Positions 37,192-48,961 of a DNA stretch of 64,000 nucleotides are shown piece after piece (positions within the stretch are counted from its first letter, which is position 1; the number at the start of each line of letters is the position of its first letter). A program made the position numbers and the translations under genes. The notes beneath the pieces are model-generated. The model was not told where the DNA came from, searched no databases, and saw nothing but the letters and a program-made list of their open reading frames with translations. Origin of the DNA: Phlebotomus papatasi (Eukaryota > Arthropoda > Insecta > Diptera > Psychodidae); NCBI RefSeq assembly GCF_024763615.1, contig NC_077222.1, forward strand, positions 18,104,001 to 18,168,000, read 5' to 3'.

Positions 37192-37787
37192 TTATGCCCT
37201 AGACACACTTACGACTTGATCCGAGAGACGGCTTAACGTAATTATAATCAATGATATAAGTACATTTTCTTTCAGTTTTCCACTAACTAAGCCGTTTTCC
37301 GGCTTAAGCTGAGAGACGGATTAGTCAGAAACTGATGGAAATGTTATCTGGAGGGGAATTCTGTAACGTTCTGGTAATGTCATATGACAAATTGGGTTCG
37401 AATCTTAGGAGAGCTTTTTCGAAAATGCGATTCTGTAGCCGTGACATTGCCATTTTAGCTCACGTGGCATTGTCAGAAGTCGCATATTTGAGATTTCTGG
37501 CAATTCAAATGACAGTGAATTTTGTTAAACAAATCAACCAAGACGTACTGTATTTTCATAAAATCATCAAGTAAAGGGATTTCATTAAAAAATCAATGAA
37601 TTGCATTTTCGAACTCATATGATATGACAAAAAAAGCTCGATTGGCATTGTCAGGTTTCGAACTCACGCGTGATAATGCCACGAAAATTACAGAATTCCC
37701 CTTACTGATTATTATTTTGATTATAATTATGTTAAGCCGTATCTAGACTTAAGTCGTACTCGCGAGTGTGTCTACTCTAGGGCATAA
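37192..37787. mobile_element. TTATGCCCTAG-family TIR element, copy 2 (interrupted)
   Basis: Starts TTATGCCCTAGACACACTTA and ends CTAGGGCATAA. Interior matches 22395-22625. Interrupted at 37351-37704 by an AGGGGAATTC element. Confidence 0.85.
37351..37704. mobile_element. AGGGGAATTC-family TIR element, copy 3 (nested)
   Basis: Starts GAGGGGAATTCTGTAAC and ends TTACAGAATTCCCCTTA; CTG on both sides (37348-37350 and 37705-37707). The uninterrupted host copy at 22 kb reads AATCTGATCATTATTTTG, so CTG was duplicated on insertion. 354 bp. A 79-codon frame here is chance. Confidence 0.9.
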
Positions 37788-40546
37788 GGGCATAACTTCG
37801 ATTTTCCTCAGAATGGGATACAGTAAATTATTGCACTAAAAATTTTAATGATATTTTTTTTTTTTAAATTTTTGTAAATATTTTTTTACGTCAAATTTTT
37901 TCAGAAAATGGTTGAAATTACCAACTTGCTTAAACAGCCTCCTTGGAATTTACTATTTGGAGCTTTTAGATTGAAGATATTATAATTTACCAACCCGAAT
38001 TTATATTGTTAGGCTAATTTGAAAATAGTGATTTATATCTTTATTCTAATCAATATATAGTACAAAATATTTAGTAAAGTGTTCAATTTCATTATTAATT
38101 TGGACTTACAAAAAAGCGAAAAAAAGCAATTTTGTTTAAAACTTACACTTTTCACACAATTTACACTGTGTAACTTTAAAAACGATAGAGGTATACAAAG
38201 TAGATTTTGTATGTTGAACTTGGGTTTATGACAAAGTTTTCTTATACACAAAATGTTTGCACAAACTCTTGAGGTTTTCCCAGAGAGAGATAGAGAGGGA
38301 ATGGGTGATAAATTTTATAAAACTTCTGTATATAATTCTAATTAGAAGAAAAATATCTATAGCAATATAATATATAACTTTTGTTGTAAATTTTAGTGTT
38401 AGTTTGAAAAGAGAAACACTTTGTGGGAGCGAAAATGTTTTAGGGAAATTCTATTAGGGCTGGAAAATGTGTTTTATGTTTGAAGATGAGGATAAAACTT
38501 CCATGCAACTTTCACTTCCATACATCCCTCTTGGCCCATACAAAAGTTGATTGCAACTTCTTTGGAAATGCAGCTTTTGTTTAGCCAATTGTTAAGGTTT
38601 CTCTGAGGGGCTTTTTGTGTACGATATCTTCTTGTAGTGTTATATATATTATATGGAAGACATTAGGGAATTTAATTGGACTTGAGGCAATTTCAATTGC
38701 AGTACAACTAGAAATAATAATTGCTAGTGTTTGGGTTTCTGTCGTTTTTTGTGAAGTTTGAAATTGAATGTGGTTTTATTTCATAAATTCATATGGATGA
38801 GGAAGGGTATCACCCTGTACGTCGATTTCCTTCGGCATTATTATTATAGACGAAAATCTCAGCCGAAAATATCACATTCCCTTTCTAGTTTATTTTAAGT
38901 CTTCAACACACAAAAACCAATTTCTACGCACTCTCATGTGTCTCTGTTGGCTGATTCTGCTTTAGTTTATTGAACGCGCGCGTTGAGTTTTCATCCGAGT
39001 GTCAACACACAAATTATAATACCTCTTGCCTCGGAAACTTTCTTCTTAATCAAATGTCTCTAATAGTTGAGGAAGGAATTATATAAATAAGAAATTCCAT
39101 ATGTTACGTGTTAATTTGTGATTTTAGTTGTAAAATTATAAAGACTGATATGAAAAGTTAAAACATATTAACTATTGTATTGCTGTTGGGGCTTTCTTTT
39201 TGTATGTGTGTATATATATGTGATGAGGAAAATTTGTAGCTAAAAAATTTCCACCATATTACCCGTTAATTTTTGCGACAAAGTCTTTTCAAAATATGCT
39301 TGAAGACTTTAAATGTGATTTGTGTAAAAGATTTAGGAATCATCCAAAGTAAATTGTGTGTAAAATATCGGAAGCATGACACAGAAAATTAAAAATAAAT
39401 TGTTAATCAGCGATATGTACCAGTTTTCTCTTTGAACCAAGAAGAAGCTGAAAAAAAGTGTATGAGGAAGACAAAAAATAACGCCTATATAACTCTGTGT
39501 TGGTGGGTAAAAATAAATCGGAGGAAGTTGAAATAGTTCTCTTTTTTTTAAAAACTGGCCTACAACATTATAAAATCTCTCCTGCTTGTAATTTGAAATG
39601 GCAAAACTGTGTTAATTAGTAATAATTAATCAAATAATAAAAAAAGTCTTCCATTAGGAATGTTGCATTTCAAAATGCTAATAATAATACTGTGGAATTT
39701 TGTAATGCATATCACATGAACAAAATCTACCCTTCAGGTGCATATAATACCATTGAATTTCTATGCATCATTAATGGATTATGTTGTGTGTGATTTGGTG
39801 ATAAAAAATGCGAGCAATATAGGGTTTTATAACATGTTAAATGTACTTTACATGTTGAAAATTTTACATTTTAAAGTCTGGGTGGCACTATACAACAAAA
39901 TCATGTGGATTAATTTTGTGGTGTGGACATAGAGTGGTTGAGCACAGATCGAGCAATTTGTATGCAAATCACCATTGTGACCAATGATGATGTTAAGAAG
40001 AGAAAAACAACGAATTAACAAAAAAAGAAACACATCCATTGGATGTTTTGGTGTTGTAGCATTTTTTCGCAAATTTTTGTTCTATCCACTTTTAATTTGC
40101 CATTAAATTTCCCAAAGTTTTTCTCAAGAGAACCATTTTCTCTCTCTCAGATACTAAATCACATTCCTGGGGTGGCAGTGAATGAGATCATTGATCTTTA
40201 ATATCAAGTATACATGGGAAATCTCGTTAGGTTGATTTGTGACTTTTCGATGGAGGATCAATTATGTGGGCCAACTCATGATGTTGCCAGTTTACTTGTG
40301 CTATACACACTCCTATCGAGCGGTTCGCCCTAATGTCCCTATTAAACTTTCAAATCCCTCTCGTTATTACTCTGAGAAATTCCTATATACAGTGAGTGGT
40401 GAAAAGTTAAAGGCACAGGAATAGGACTGCAATAAAGAAACCTCAAAATTGTATATTGTGTAAATTGTAAATATACACAAATATGCAAGTGCTGAAGTTG
40501 TAAAGTTATAGGTTTTGTTGGAGAAGCTAAATCCCGAAAATAGTTG
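37788..40546. other. AT-rich non-coding DNA
   Basis: No gene, RNA or repeat recognised. Confidence 0.45.
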
Positions 40547-40634
40547 TAGGGCAGAATTACATTGAGCGTAAAATCATAACAATTTCGTCCATATTAAAGC
40601 TTCTCGGAGGCTTTTTTTTTCAAATTCACACATA

Positions 40635-40867
40635 GGGTGAAAGGAACATCTATTGACACTTTAAGAACTCGTGTCAGGACTTATTAACACCCTACTCTAT
40701 ACCATTTGGAATACGAAATTCGAACACTTATCCTTATCGAAAAACGCAGATCAATGAAAAAACGTTATATTTACTTAGATTTTATTGGATGCATTAAATA
40801 AATTTCAACATTTTGACAAAAGTGTCAATAGGGGTTCCCTGTCGAAGAGGTGTTCCTTCGACCCTAT
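40635..40867. mobile_element. AGGGTGAAAGGAAC TIR element
   Basis: AGGGTGAAAGGAACATCTAT plus TGACACTTT at the left is answered by AAAGTGTCAATAGG and GTTCCTTCGACCCTA at the right. Termini are partly decayed. About 230 bp. Confidence 0.6.
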
Positions 40868-41040
40868 TTATCACAATTCATAGCTTATTAAGCTGATAAA
40901 TGTATGAAGGAAAAGAGTAGAAAATTTGTCCCAGCGATTCTAGGTGTCCCAGAATGTACGAGTGAGTTCAGAAAATTCAAAATTTTCGCAGCTGATTGGA
41001 TCCAATTCGTAAATCGCCTAACAGATTGTCCAAAATAGCG

Positions 41041-41178
41041 TAAGGGCCTCGACAGACCTGAGGATTAGCCGAGAGACAGCTTAGCGCAATTATATTCGCT
41101 ATAATGGTTAAACTGCTTTTCCATCATTTTCCTACAAGCCGTCTCTCGGCTTAAGTCCTAAGTGTGTCTAGGGCATAA
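41041..41178. mobile_element. TTATGCCCTAG-family element, copy 3 (decayed, short)
   Basis: The right end CTCGGCTTAAGTCCTAAGTG followed by TCTAGGGCATAA is well kept; the left end TAAGGGCCTCGACAGACCTG is diverged. Confidence 0.75.
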
Positions 41179-41917
41179 TAGGAATACAATTGAATTTTGA
41201 TTAATTTAAACTTGCTTCAAATGATTGAAAAATTCGCTCTTCAGAAGAGATTTTTGACAGTTGACCTCGGAAAATCTTTAAAAGGAATTGTTCAAGGTCA
41301 TCGTCATTTGCCAATGAAAATTCGGCGTTGACAATTTTTCAGAGTAATAATAATATAATAGAGATTTATGTATGTTCTGTTGCTACAAAACAATTTTGGA
41401 ACTATATAAAATTTTTAGTTTTAAACCGGAAAAACAAAAAATTATTTAAAAGTCGAAGGTTGTTTTTTTATTAAAGAATTTGATTTTGAAAAAAGTTTTG
41501 AATATCAAAAGAAAGTACTCTCCATTCGAACGTTGAAAGTTTAAACCTTCGAATAATGTGAAATTTCTTTTATTTTTCTTAAGAGACTTACACATTTCCA
41601 TTAAATATTAGTTAGCTTATGAGTCTTTTAGGAAAATAAAAGAAAATTCACATAATTCGAAGGCATGAACATTCTAACGTAGAGTACTTTCTCCTATACC
41701 TTCATGTTATTTACCCTTAATATTGAAATCTAAATTAAAATGTTCAAAAATAAATTACTGATTTATAAGGAATTAAAGAAATTAAGTGAAATAGTTATCT
41801 GAAGCTTATAATAAGGGCTGGAGGTCGTCTAAAGTGAAGTTCAATCAATGTGAAGCTCAAAGCTCTGAATGTTGTCAATCTTAAACATTCGAAATGAAGA
41901 ACTCGTACTAATGCTTA

Positions 41918-42235
41918 CACACAGAAAAATTTTGACTCTAAATTTAAGAATATATAAGATCCTGGGAACTTAAATTGGACGTGAATTCCCGAGGCGTTTA
42001 AGTTTAGAAGCTCTGAGCGAAAGAAATGGGCTAGAATCCCTAGCTTTTTCAAGTTAAGAGATAGGGAACTTAAGTTCTGCATTAGCTGGAAAATGAAAAA
42101 TGTGTACAGATTTGCAAATTGCAACTAAAACTAAATGATCAAGGATTTAGAATTAAGGCATTGGCATTCATTGGATGGGATTTGAAATTAAATTCTTGGG
42201 TGTTTCTGTTTAAGAATTTTCCATTTTTCTGTGTG
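41918..42235. mobile_element. CACACAGAAAAAT TIR element
   Basis: Starts CACACAGAAAAATTTTG, ends CCATTTTTCTGTGTG, flanked by TA at 41916-41917 and 42236-42237. 318 bp. Interior repeats TTTAAGAAT and AACTTAA words. Confidence 0.82.
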
Positions 42236-42408
42236 TATAAATATGTTAATGTTATTAATGAACAACGCTCAATGACTTGTTTGTAAACATGTTTTCAAAA
42301 TTTCCCATGAGAATGAGCGAGATGACTATCTAGATCTCACTGACTCTCATTTAAATGTCAAAAACATGTTTACTAAACAAAAGTTATTGTGCGTCGGGCA
42401 TAATACTA

Positions 42409-43675
42409 CACAGTAAAAAATAATTACTACGATTATCGCGTGTAATAGGAGAGCATTGATAATTGTAGTAAATTTGCAACGATTATCGTACACTCAGAAA
42501 AATAATCGGGTAAAACTTACTCGAATCAATGTTGAATTAACTCTTTTTCGTTGTGATTTTGGATTAACTATATTTTAGAGTTGATTTTACTTCTATTTAG
42601 GTGTAATATTCGAAAGACTTGTTTTAACTTTTTTTCCTGAAATTTACATGACAAAAGAGTTAAAATAACTTTTTTTAAGACTGAAAATAACTCGTTTTAA
42701 GAGTTAAAATAACGCGTTTCAAGAGTTAAAAAAATCTTTTTTAAAGTTAAAATAACTCTTTCAAATCCCAAAATGAATATGTTTTGTAATTTTATGTTTT
42801 TTTTATTTTATCATTTTTTTTTATTAATATTTTCTTGATCTCAAGTTCCCTATGTTCCGAGCGAAATATAAAATATGATGCACGCACATGTCCTCATGAA
42901 ACACTGTTAGGCATATTTCTAGTTGATGTTCCATATGAGCTTTGTCACACGAAAATCTTCTTGACTGAAGTATATTCGTAAAACCAAAACACTTAAGCAC
43001 ATACTTCAGTCGAGATGCAATTTTACATCGAAAAAGAGTAATAATTACATCGATATCCGACGAATTAATTCAACTCGCACGAAGAGTTCTTTCAACTCTA
43101 TTTACTAAAATTTACAATGAAAAAGAGTAACAATTACATCGATATGTAGAGTTAATTCAACTCTGCCATAGAGTTGTATTAACTTTTTAGGTTTTCTCTT
43201 AGTGTAGTAAGCAAAGTTGAAAAGTAAGGAAGTTGAATTTTCATAGTTGAAAAGCAAACTAAGTTGAAATTTCCTTCAACAATTGCACTGAATTTACACA
43301 AAATATAAAAAGAAGAAGAATGAGTTCAAACGAAAGTAGCTGAAAGTTGAACTTTTTGCTGCGATAATCGGTTGAAAAATTACTACGACAATCGAATTAA
43401 TTCTATTACACGCGATAATCGTGGCAATTTTCAATCAGTCAGTTGAATGATGTTTTTGCTATTTTGTTGCTTCATTTTATTACTATTATAGTAATTATTA
43501 CTACTGTTTATTGCATTTAGGCCATTATCGAGGCTTTAATTTTACTAATTCTGCAATTTAATTGATTCCTTTTCAATTAAAGGTTGGTCTTTTCACTGGT
43601 TGTTATTCGAAATTTCAACTAGTTCAATTCAACTAATAGAATTCAACTTTCCAATTTCATCTTGTTTTTACTGTG
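42409..43675. mobile_element. CACAGTAAAAA-family TIR element, copy 2 (interrupted)
   Basis: Starts CACAGTAAAAAATAATTACT, ends TTGTTTTTACTGTG, flanked by TA (42407-42408 and 43676-43677). Internal inverted blocks ATTACTACGA and ACGCGATAATCGTGG near both ends. Interrupted by the element at 42491-43204. Confidence 0.83.
42491..43204. mobile_element. CACTCAGAAAA TIR element (nested)
   Basis: Starts CACTCAGAAAAATAATCGGG, ends GGTTTTCTCTTAGTG, flanked by TA at 42489-42490 and 43205-43206. Its interior repeats AGTTAAAATAACTC-like words. 714 bp, no coding frame. Confidence 0.8.
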
Positions 43676-43895
43676 TACGCTCGATTTATACGGATCCCCC
43701 GAAAACCTAAAGCTACTATTCCTAACCGTTTAGCCTTGTAACACTGGTAACCCTAGTAACGACCGAACGTATAATGAGTTTAACGTTACTTTTCAGAAAT
43801 CGTCTAATTAAATAGTTTTGAGTTATCATAGAAATTGAGAAATTCTTTATTTCTTTCTTACTAAAATACGTAACCTCAAATAAGAAAGAGAAGGC

Positions 43896-43923
43896 TTTCA
43901 GGTTTCGCCGGTTTCGCCGGTTT
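43896..43923. repeat. GGTTTCGCC short tandem repeat
   Basis: Three 9-bp units. Confidence 0.9.
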
Positions 43924-44197
43924 CGCACATACTCTGGCTTCGAACATTTCCCATATTCCTAGTAACATATTGACTGGCTATAGAAATAAATATATTGCCA
44001 TTAGGTTAAATTCAATAAAGAAATATATAGAAAAATATGAAGTGTTCGAAGTTAGGGTGTGTGCGAAGCCTGAAAGCCTTCTCCTACATTTTACAAATTG
44101 CAATTTCTTAAAGCAGTTGTTGTGTGTTTTTTGTATAATTTGCGGTTCTTTGTACTGTAAAGATTTATTTTTAAATTCTAATAAGATAAATCCCATA

Positions 44198-44536
44198 CAG
44201 TAGAGTCTCGCTATAAGCCATCGCTCTATAGTCCACAATTTATCGACCGTTGATTTCAAAACACTGATTTTAAGTTAGGTTATGTTTTTTAGTACGCGAC
44301 ATGAAATTTTGTCATAATTATTTTAATATTTTTGGCAAACTTTATTGAGTAGTTGTGATAATTGTGATCCATAATGAAGAGAACGAGAACAAGTACCACA
44401 ATCGCAAAGAAAGTGGAAGCCGTCAAACAATTTCAATACTAAAAGTTGTTGATAATTTTAAAAAAATGACATGGACTATAGTGCGACCCAAGTGTCAAAT
44501 CTGGAACCAAATATGGCCTATAGCGAGGCTCTACTG
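44198..44536 (+). mobile_element. pogo/Tigger-like miniature element, copy 2
   Basis: Starts CAGTAGAGTCTCGCTATAAG, ends TAGCGAGGCTCTACTG, flanked by TA on both sides. 339 bp; related to 11705-11981 in the opposite orientation. Confidence 0.88.
44374..44442 (+). pseudogene. pogo/Tigger transposase N-terminal remnant
   Basis: A 22-codon frame starting MKRTRTSTTIAKKVEAV and ending KQFQY-stop. The KR-R-x-T and KKVEAVKQF pattern matches the start of Tigger/CENP-B-type DNA-binding domains. The copy at 11 kb encodes the aligned TSTTVVNKVEVVEQFQY. The rest of the transposase is deleted in both. Confidence 0.7.
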
Positions 44537-45513
44537 TAATTCCCTATAATTTGAACTTGTGTGAACTCTTGTTTCATCTTTTAACTCAGAAAAAAGAACT
44601 TTAAAGCACAAATTCCAATATAAATTCATATGGAAATTCCATTGAGTCTGAAAACTTTTCCATCGCACTGTAGTCCTTTAAACGCGTGCAGCAAGGAAGA
44701 ATTTATTGGTGAATGTAAAGAAGGTGGATGTTATGCAGAAGGGACATGTCTAAAGGATGTAAATAGTGAATAGCGCTCCTCAGCAATCTCCCAACCCTCG
44801 GTTCTCTCTCATTCTCTCTGCAGAAAGTAATTCAGAATTTAGATTAATCATATTCAGAGATTTTAAAGGAGACGACCAAGGACTTCAATTTTCTGCTTGT
44901 GCTATCTTCAATGGTTTTCTCCCAAATAACAATCCTCAGGCTTGGGTTGGATGAGGGGGTCGGAGGGGGTGTATTAAAGTAGATGGTGACATTGTGTGTA
45001 CTGACTAATGCGATATATGAGGGCTACGTATGGAAAATGATGGGAATATATGAATATCAATTTGATTTATTATTATATTCTCTCTATAACATTACACGGT
45101 GAAGAGAGCTATTCGGAAAATGCGTTAATGTTCGAGGATTAAGGGATTTTGGTGTGGTGAATGCGGAATAAAAGAGAAAATTAAATGCGGGGAAAAAGAA
45201 GTGTCGTGGGCGTGAAAACGTGGCTTAATCATCTCTTGAAGCGATCTTAATCGTGCTGTTGAATGGCTCCCTGAGAGACACTCACAAATGACGAAAGACA
45301 TAAAAATGATGATGCATTTATACACTTGACAATTCTAATTATATTTAATATATTATTTATTTATTCTGCAAAGTCCTCTTCTCATTCTGTTCTATCTCTG
45401 GATGGAATTTCAAATATTTATGCAAAATTTCTTGTTTTCAAACTTGAGTGATATATCTTTTCAACTCTTTCAGATGTCTTTGTGTAGTAAAAATAGATTT
45501 TTTTGTAATTTTT

Positions 45514-45576
45514 CAGAGATAGTATTATCGCTTCTCGGCCTAACGGCTAAGATCAAAGTGTAGCAGAGATAGTATT
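45514..45576 (+). repeat. 13-bp target duplication flanking the U2 fragment
   Basis: CAGAGATAGTATT occurs at 45514-45526 and again at 45564-45576, immediately outside the U2-like segment. Confidence 0.95.
45527..45563 (+). pseudogene. U2 snRNA 5' fragment (retropseudogene, 37 nt)
   Basis: ATCGCTTCTCGGCC, four changed loop bases region, then GGCTAAGATCAAAGTGTAG, equals U2 snRNA nucleotides 1-37. This includes the stem-loop I sequence and stops just before the branchpoint-recognition sequence (GTAGTA). Only a few stem-loop I loop bases (TAAC for the usual TTTT/TTAT) differ. Perfect 13-bp direct repeats flank it, and no poly-A is present. It cannot function in splicing; it is a 3'-truncated reverse-transcribed copy. 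Confidence 0.92.
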
Positions 45577-47307
45577 TTTGCAAAAACAATATCGAATTAT
45601 TGAGTGAAAGGGGACTAAAACAGAAAGATTTGTTTTCAACTCCCCAGGCAGTTTTTTCATGGTAACCACCAGTGTGAATCAATATTCATTTTTGCGACAC
45701 TTTTCAAATGAAATATCAAACTTCTTTTTTTCCAAATCACGTGAAAGTTTTTGTATATTATTTTTTTGTCATTTCCTTTTGATATACTTGTGGAAAAGAC
45801 AAGAGGATAGAAAGTAAATATGGGTGAGAAAGTTGCCAAAAGTTTAGCTCCCTGGAGGACTAAAAGAATGAACTTGTGTGCTAGAGACAAGAAAAATATA
45901 TAGAGAAAGTGACTTTGAAGGGAAAAAAGGGTAGAATAGAGACATTTTATTAATATATCCCACATACTTTGGTGTTTTTGTGTTTAGGTATATTTCCTGT
46001 TTTGGTGTCTGTTATCACATAAACACGCGGTATTACGTAGATGGGAGGAATTTCTTATAGCAATTTTCTTTTTATGCTTGCATGTGTCCTTTTTGCTCCT
46101 TTCTAATCTTTTTTTGTTCTTTTGCAACAGAGTTGTAATTAATATAGCTAGGGAACACTATTTTTTTACTTTATTCGTTTAATTAGATTATATTTTGTTT
46201 TTACAATAAAGTCTTTGAGTATTTATTTTCACTTGAAATTGATGAAATCCTTTTAAGCATTCGTAGTCACGAACTTTTGAACACCTTATTTACATGTCTG
46301 ATAGGAAACTGCACTAAAAGTGCATTTTGTTATACTGAAACACCTGTCGATTTAAAGATTTCGTGACAACTTTTAATTTGCTGAATGTCAATATTAATTT
46401 CCTTAATTGAAAACGTTAAATACATACATTTGCAATTATATAGGAAGGATGGGGACATTTAATATTAATACTCTTTAAATTCTTCTCGTATTTCCTAAAG
46501 TTGTATAAATTTTAATCAAAATACAGTTTTACTTGGATGGATTTTGCTGTTTAACGACTATTTTCAAAGATTCAGTTCAATTCTGGGATTTTAGCTATTT
46601 TAGTATAATTTTATAGCTCTAACAATATTCCCCATCAACATACGTGCTCTCTTAAATGACCTTTACTGCCAAATAATCGATATTTTTTGCTGTTGTTCAA
46701 GTTTAGCGGCCAGACTAAAATGGAAATTAATGCAATTTTATTTAGTAAATAATTTTTTAATCTTGCATTACTCTTTAATTTATTTCAAATATTTTCACTT
46801 CTATTTTCTTCACTTCAAATGGTTATGGAACGGTTATCTAATGAAAAGCAAATTCATGCAAAATTCTGCTGACTACCTCAAGTCATGCTGGTCTATGAGC
46901 TTTTTATGTATTTGTAGTTCCAACGTTCCAAGGAGTTTAATTACCTTATTATTCCGTTCAAAAGACTTCTTAGACTTGATGTATAGTTCCAATTAGTTGA
47001 ATAAAGTCAGTTGAGATATTCTTTGGAAACAAATTTAAGTTGAGTTTTAGTTGAATAAATGTAATTAAACATTTATACGGGACAATTATCATGCTTACCA
47101 ATAAAAGAATTAAAGACTTTTGTGAATAGGATTAACCTAGAGATACTTGCAAAATACGAACAATTTTGGTTTAAGAAATACTGTAGATGTGTAATAAAAC
47201 CTATAAAAATCCATAGAACATCGAAAAATTCGTGGGCCTTATCTCCAAAAACACAACGTGAATGATGCGTAGGGTTTGCACATTGTTGCTCTGCAAATCT
47301 TAATTTG
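45577..47307. other. AT-rich non-coding DNA
   Basis: No gene or repeat recognised. Confidence 0.45.
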
Positions 47308-47712
47308 TAGTCAGACTAACGGCTTAAGCCTAGATAGGGCTTAGTAACAACAGAGGCAGTCAAAATCTCGACATCCAAAATCTCAAAAGCCAAAATCCCG
47401 AAAGTCAAAATCCTGAATGTTCAAAATTCTGAAAAGGATTATTTGTAGAATAATTTTCCAAGCACATAAAGTTTCCCTTTGCCTCTAGCAAACGCGGGTG
47501 CAATTGTGGGATGACATTTTTAAGAGTTCGGTATTTTGGTTTTCAAGATTTTAGCCCATTCGGGATTTTGGCTTTCGGGATTTTGACCGGGACCCTAGTA
47601 GAAAGCTTATGTGAATGTAGTATTAATAATTGATAAATTAAGTATATAATTATTGATTATGCTTACGTTACGCCGTCTCCCGGCGTAAGCCGTAGGTTTG
47701 TCAAGACCCTTG
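47308..47712. mobile_element. TTATGCCCTAG-related element with an AATCCCGAA insert
   Basis: Left GTCAGACTAACGGCTTAAGC and right CGTTACGCCGTCTCCCGGCG with TAGGTTTGTC are diverged ends of the family. Between them 47350-47600 holds the AATCCCGAA-type element, itself with inverted ends: GTCAAAATCTCG and AAAATCCCGAAAG at the left, CTTTCGGGATTTTGACCGGG at the right. Confidence 0.65.
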
Positions 47713-47744
47713 CATCGCCAGTTACTGAAGTGAGTAGTTCTGAC

Positions 47745-47945
47745 CAGTCTTCAGACTAGAGGTTTAGCCCAGTTCCCGAAAGTCTTAAAATCCTAAATAC
47801 CAATTTTTTTGATTTTTGAAAATCTAATGGATCATTCACTATCAATATGTAATTCTAAATCAAAAATTTTCCCAAAACCATTGACCAATAACTAGGTAGA
47901 GAAGTTAAGCCATTTGGTTAAGTCTTAGGCCTGAAGCCCGTATAT
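47745..47945. mobile_element. GGCTTCAGACT-family element, uninterrupted copy
   Basis: TCTTCAGACTAGAGGTTTAG at the left and CTTAGGCCTGAAGCC at the right are loosely inverted. This copy lacks the insert seen at 35857-36098. Confidence 0.65.
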
Positions 47946-48235
47946 TGATTAACAGCTGAATGTTGAAACGAAGAATAACTTCAGTTGAACCTCAGATTAG
48001 CGTTAATCTAGAGTTAAAATTAAGCTAGGTTTAAATATTTTTTCGTATGCGGAAACGTGGAATAGTGCTTTGGCGTAAACTGTTTTTATCATACGGCAAC
48101 CCCATATTTTGGCTTTTCTGGCATGCCAGAAAATGTCAATTCGTCAATGTTTTCGTTCGATTTAGCAAGATTCCACGGCTTTTTCTCGTTATTTAATAGT
48201 CTTGAACCACCAGAAAAATTCTCTAAAATAAAATA

Positions 48236-48959
48236 CACAGTAAAAAATTGTGTGAGAAATAAAGTTGTGTATTTAAAAAGTTGTGTAAATTTACAAGCAA
48301 TATGGTTGTATATTGTAAAATTACTATCATGGTGGTGGTACGATACTAACATAATGCTAGTAAAATTATGTATTGTGTAAGGAAATTTGTGTATTGGAAA
48401 ATTTGTGTGAGAACTGTCAAAATTCCGTTGTTTACTATTGCAATTTTTCTAAGATTTCAGATAGATTTTGCATTTTTAACTGCCTAATTGTCTTCTGGAA
48501 TCATTCATTGGATTCTTAAAATGTGCCTCAGTCGTGAAAAATTAGGAATAATTATGTAATAACAGAAAACAGAGGAAGCATCATGTAAATTAGAAAAATT
48601 GACGATTCAACTCTTGGCCATTTGCTTAAGAGAAGTAAGCAAGTTCGTGGCGCAGCAGGAAAACACGAGATCAACAACGCAAAGGTTATTGGTTCAAGTC
48701 TCAGACCCTCTCTTCATGTATTTTTCTTTTTTTGTTCATTTTTTCTTTTTTTCTTAGTTTAATAAAGAGACTTTTCATAGATAATACACATAAACCGAAT
48801 AAAATTGCTCTACAATCAAAATTATAGACAGGAAGCCATTTTATAAAATTGACAATACACAACTTTGCCAATACACAACATTGCCAATACACAAACCTCA
48901 CAACGGTAGTGCTCGTGCAAAAATTACCAACGATAGTGGTTGTAAATTTTTTTACTGTG
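48236..48959. mobile_element. CACAGTAAAAA-family TIR element, copy 3
   Basis: Starts CACAGTAAAAAATTGTG, ends AATTTTTTTACTGTG, flanked by TA (48234-48235 and 48960-48961). Repeated TGTGTATT and AATACACAA words mark both ends. 724 bp; contains a tRNA-like insert near 48641-48715. Confidence 0.82.
48641..48715 (+). repeat. tRNA-like SINE head
   Basis: A box TGGCGCAGCAGG (48648-48659) matches the pol III consensus, followed by a B-box-like GGTTCAAGTCTC (from 48691) at tRNA spacing. Acceptor and T stems do not pair, so it is a SINE or tRNA relic. Confidence 0.5.
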
Positions 48960-48961
48960 TA

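Noticed and set aside
37335..37574. 79-codon frame
   Set aside because: Lies across the junction of two non-coding TIR elements.
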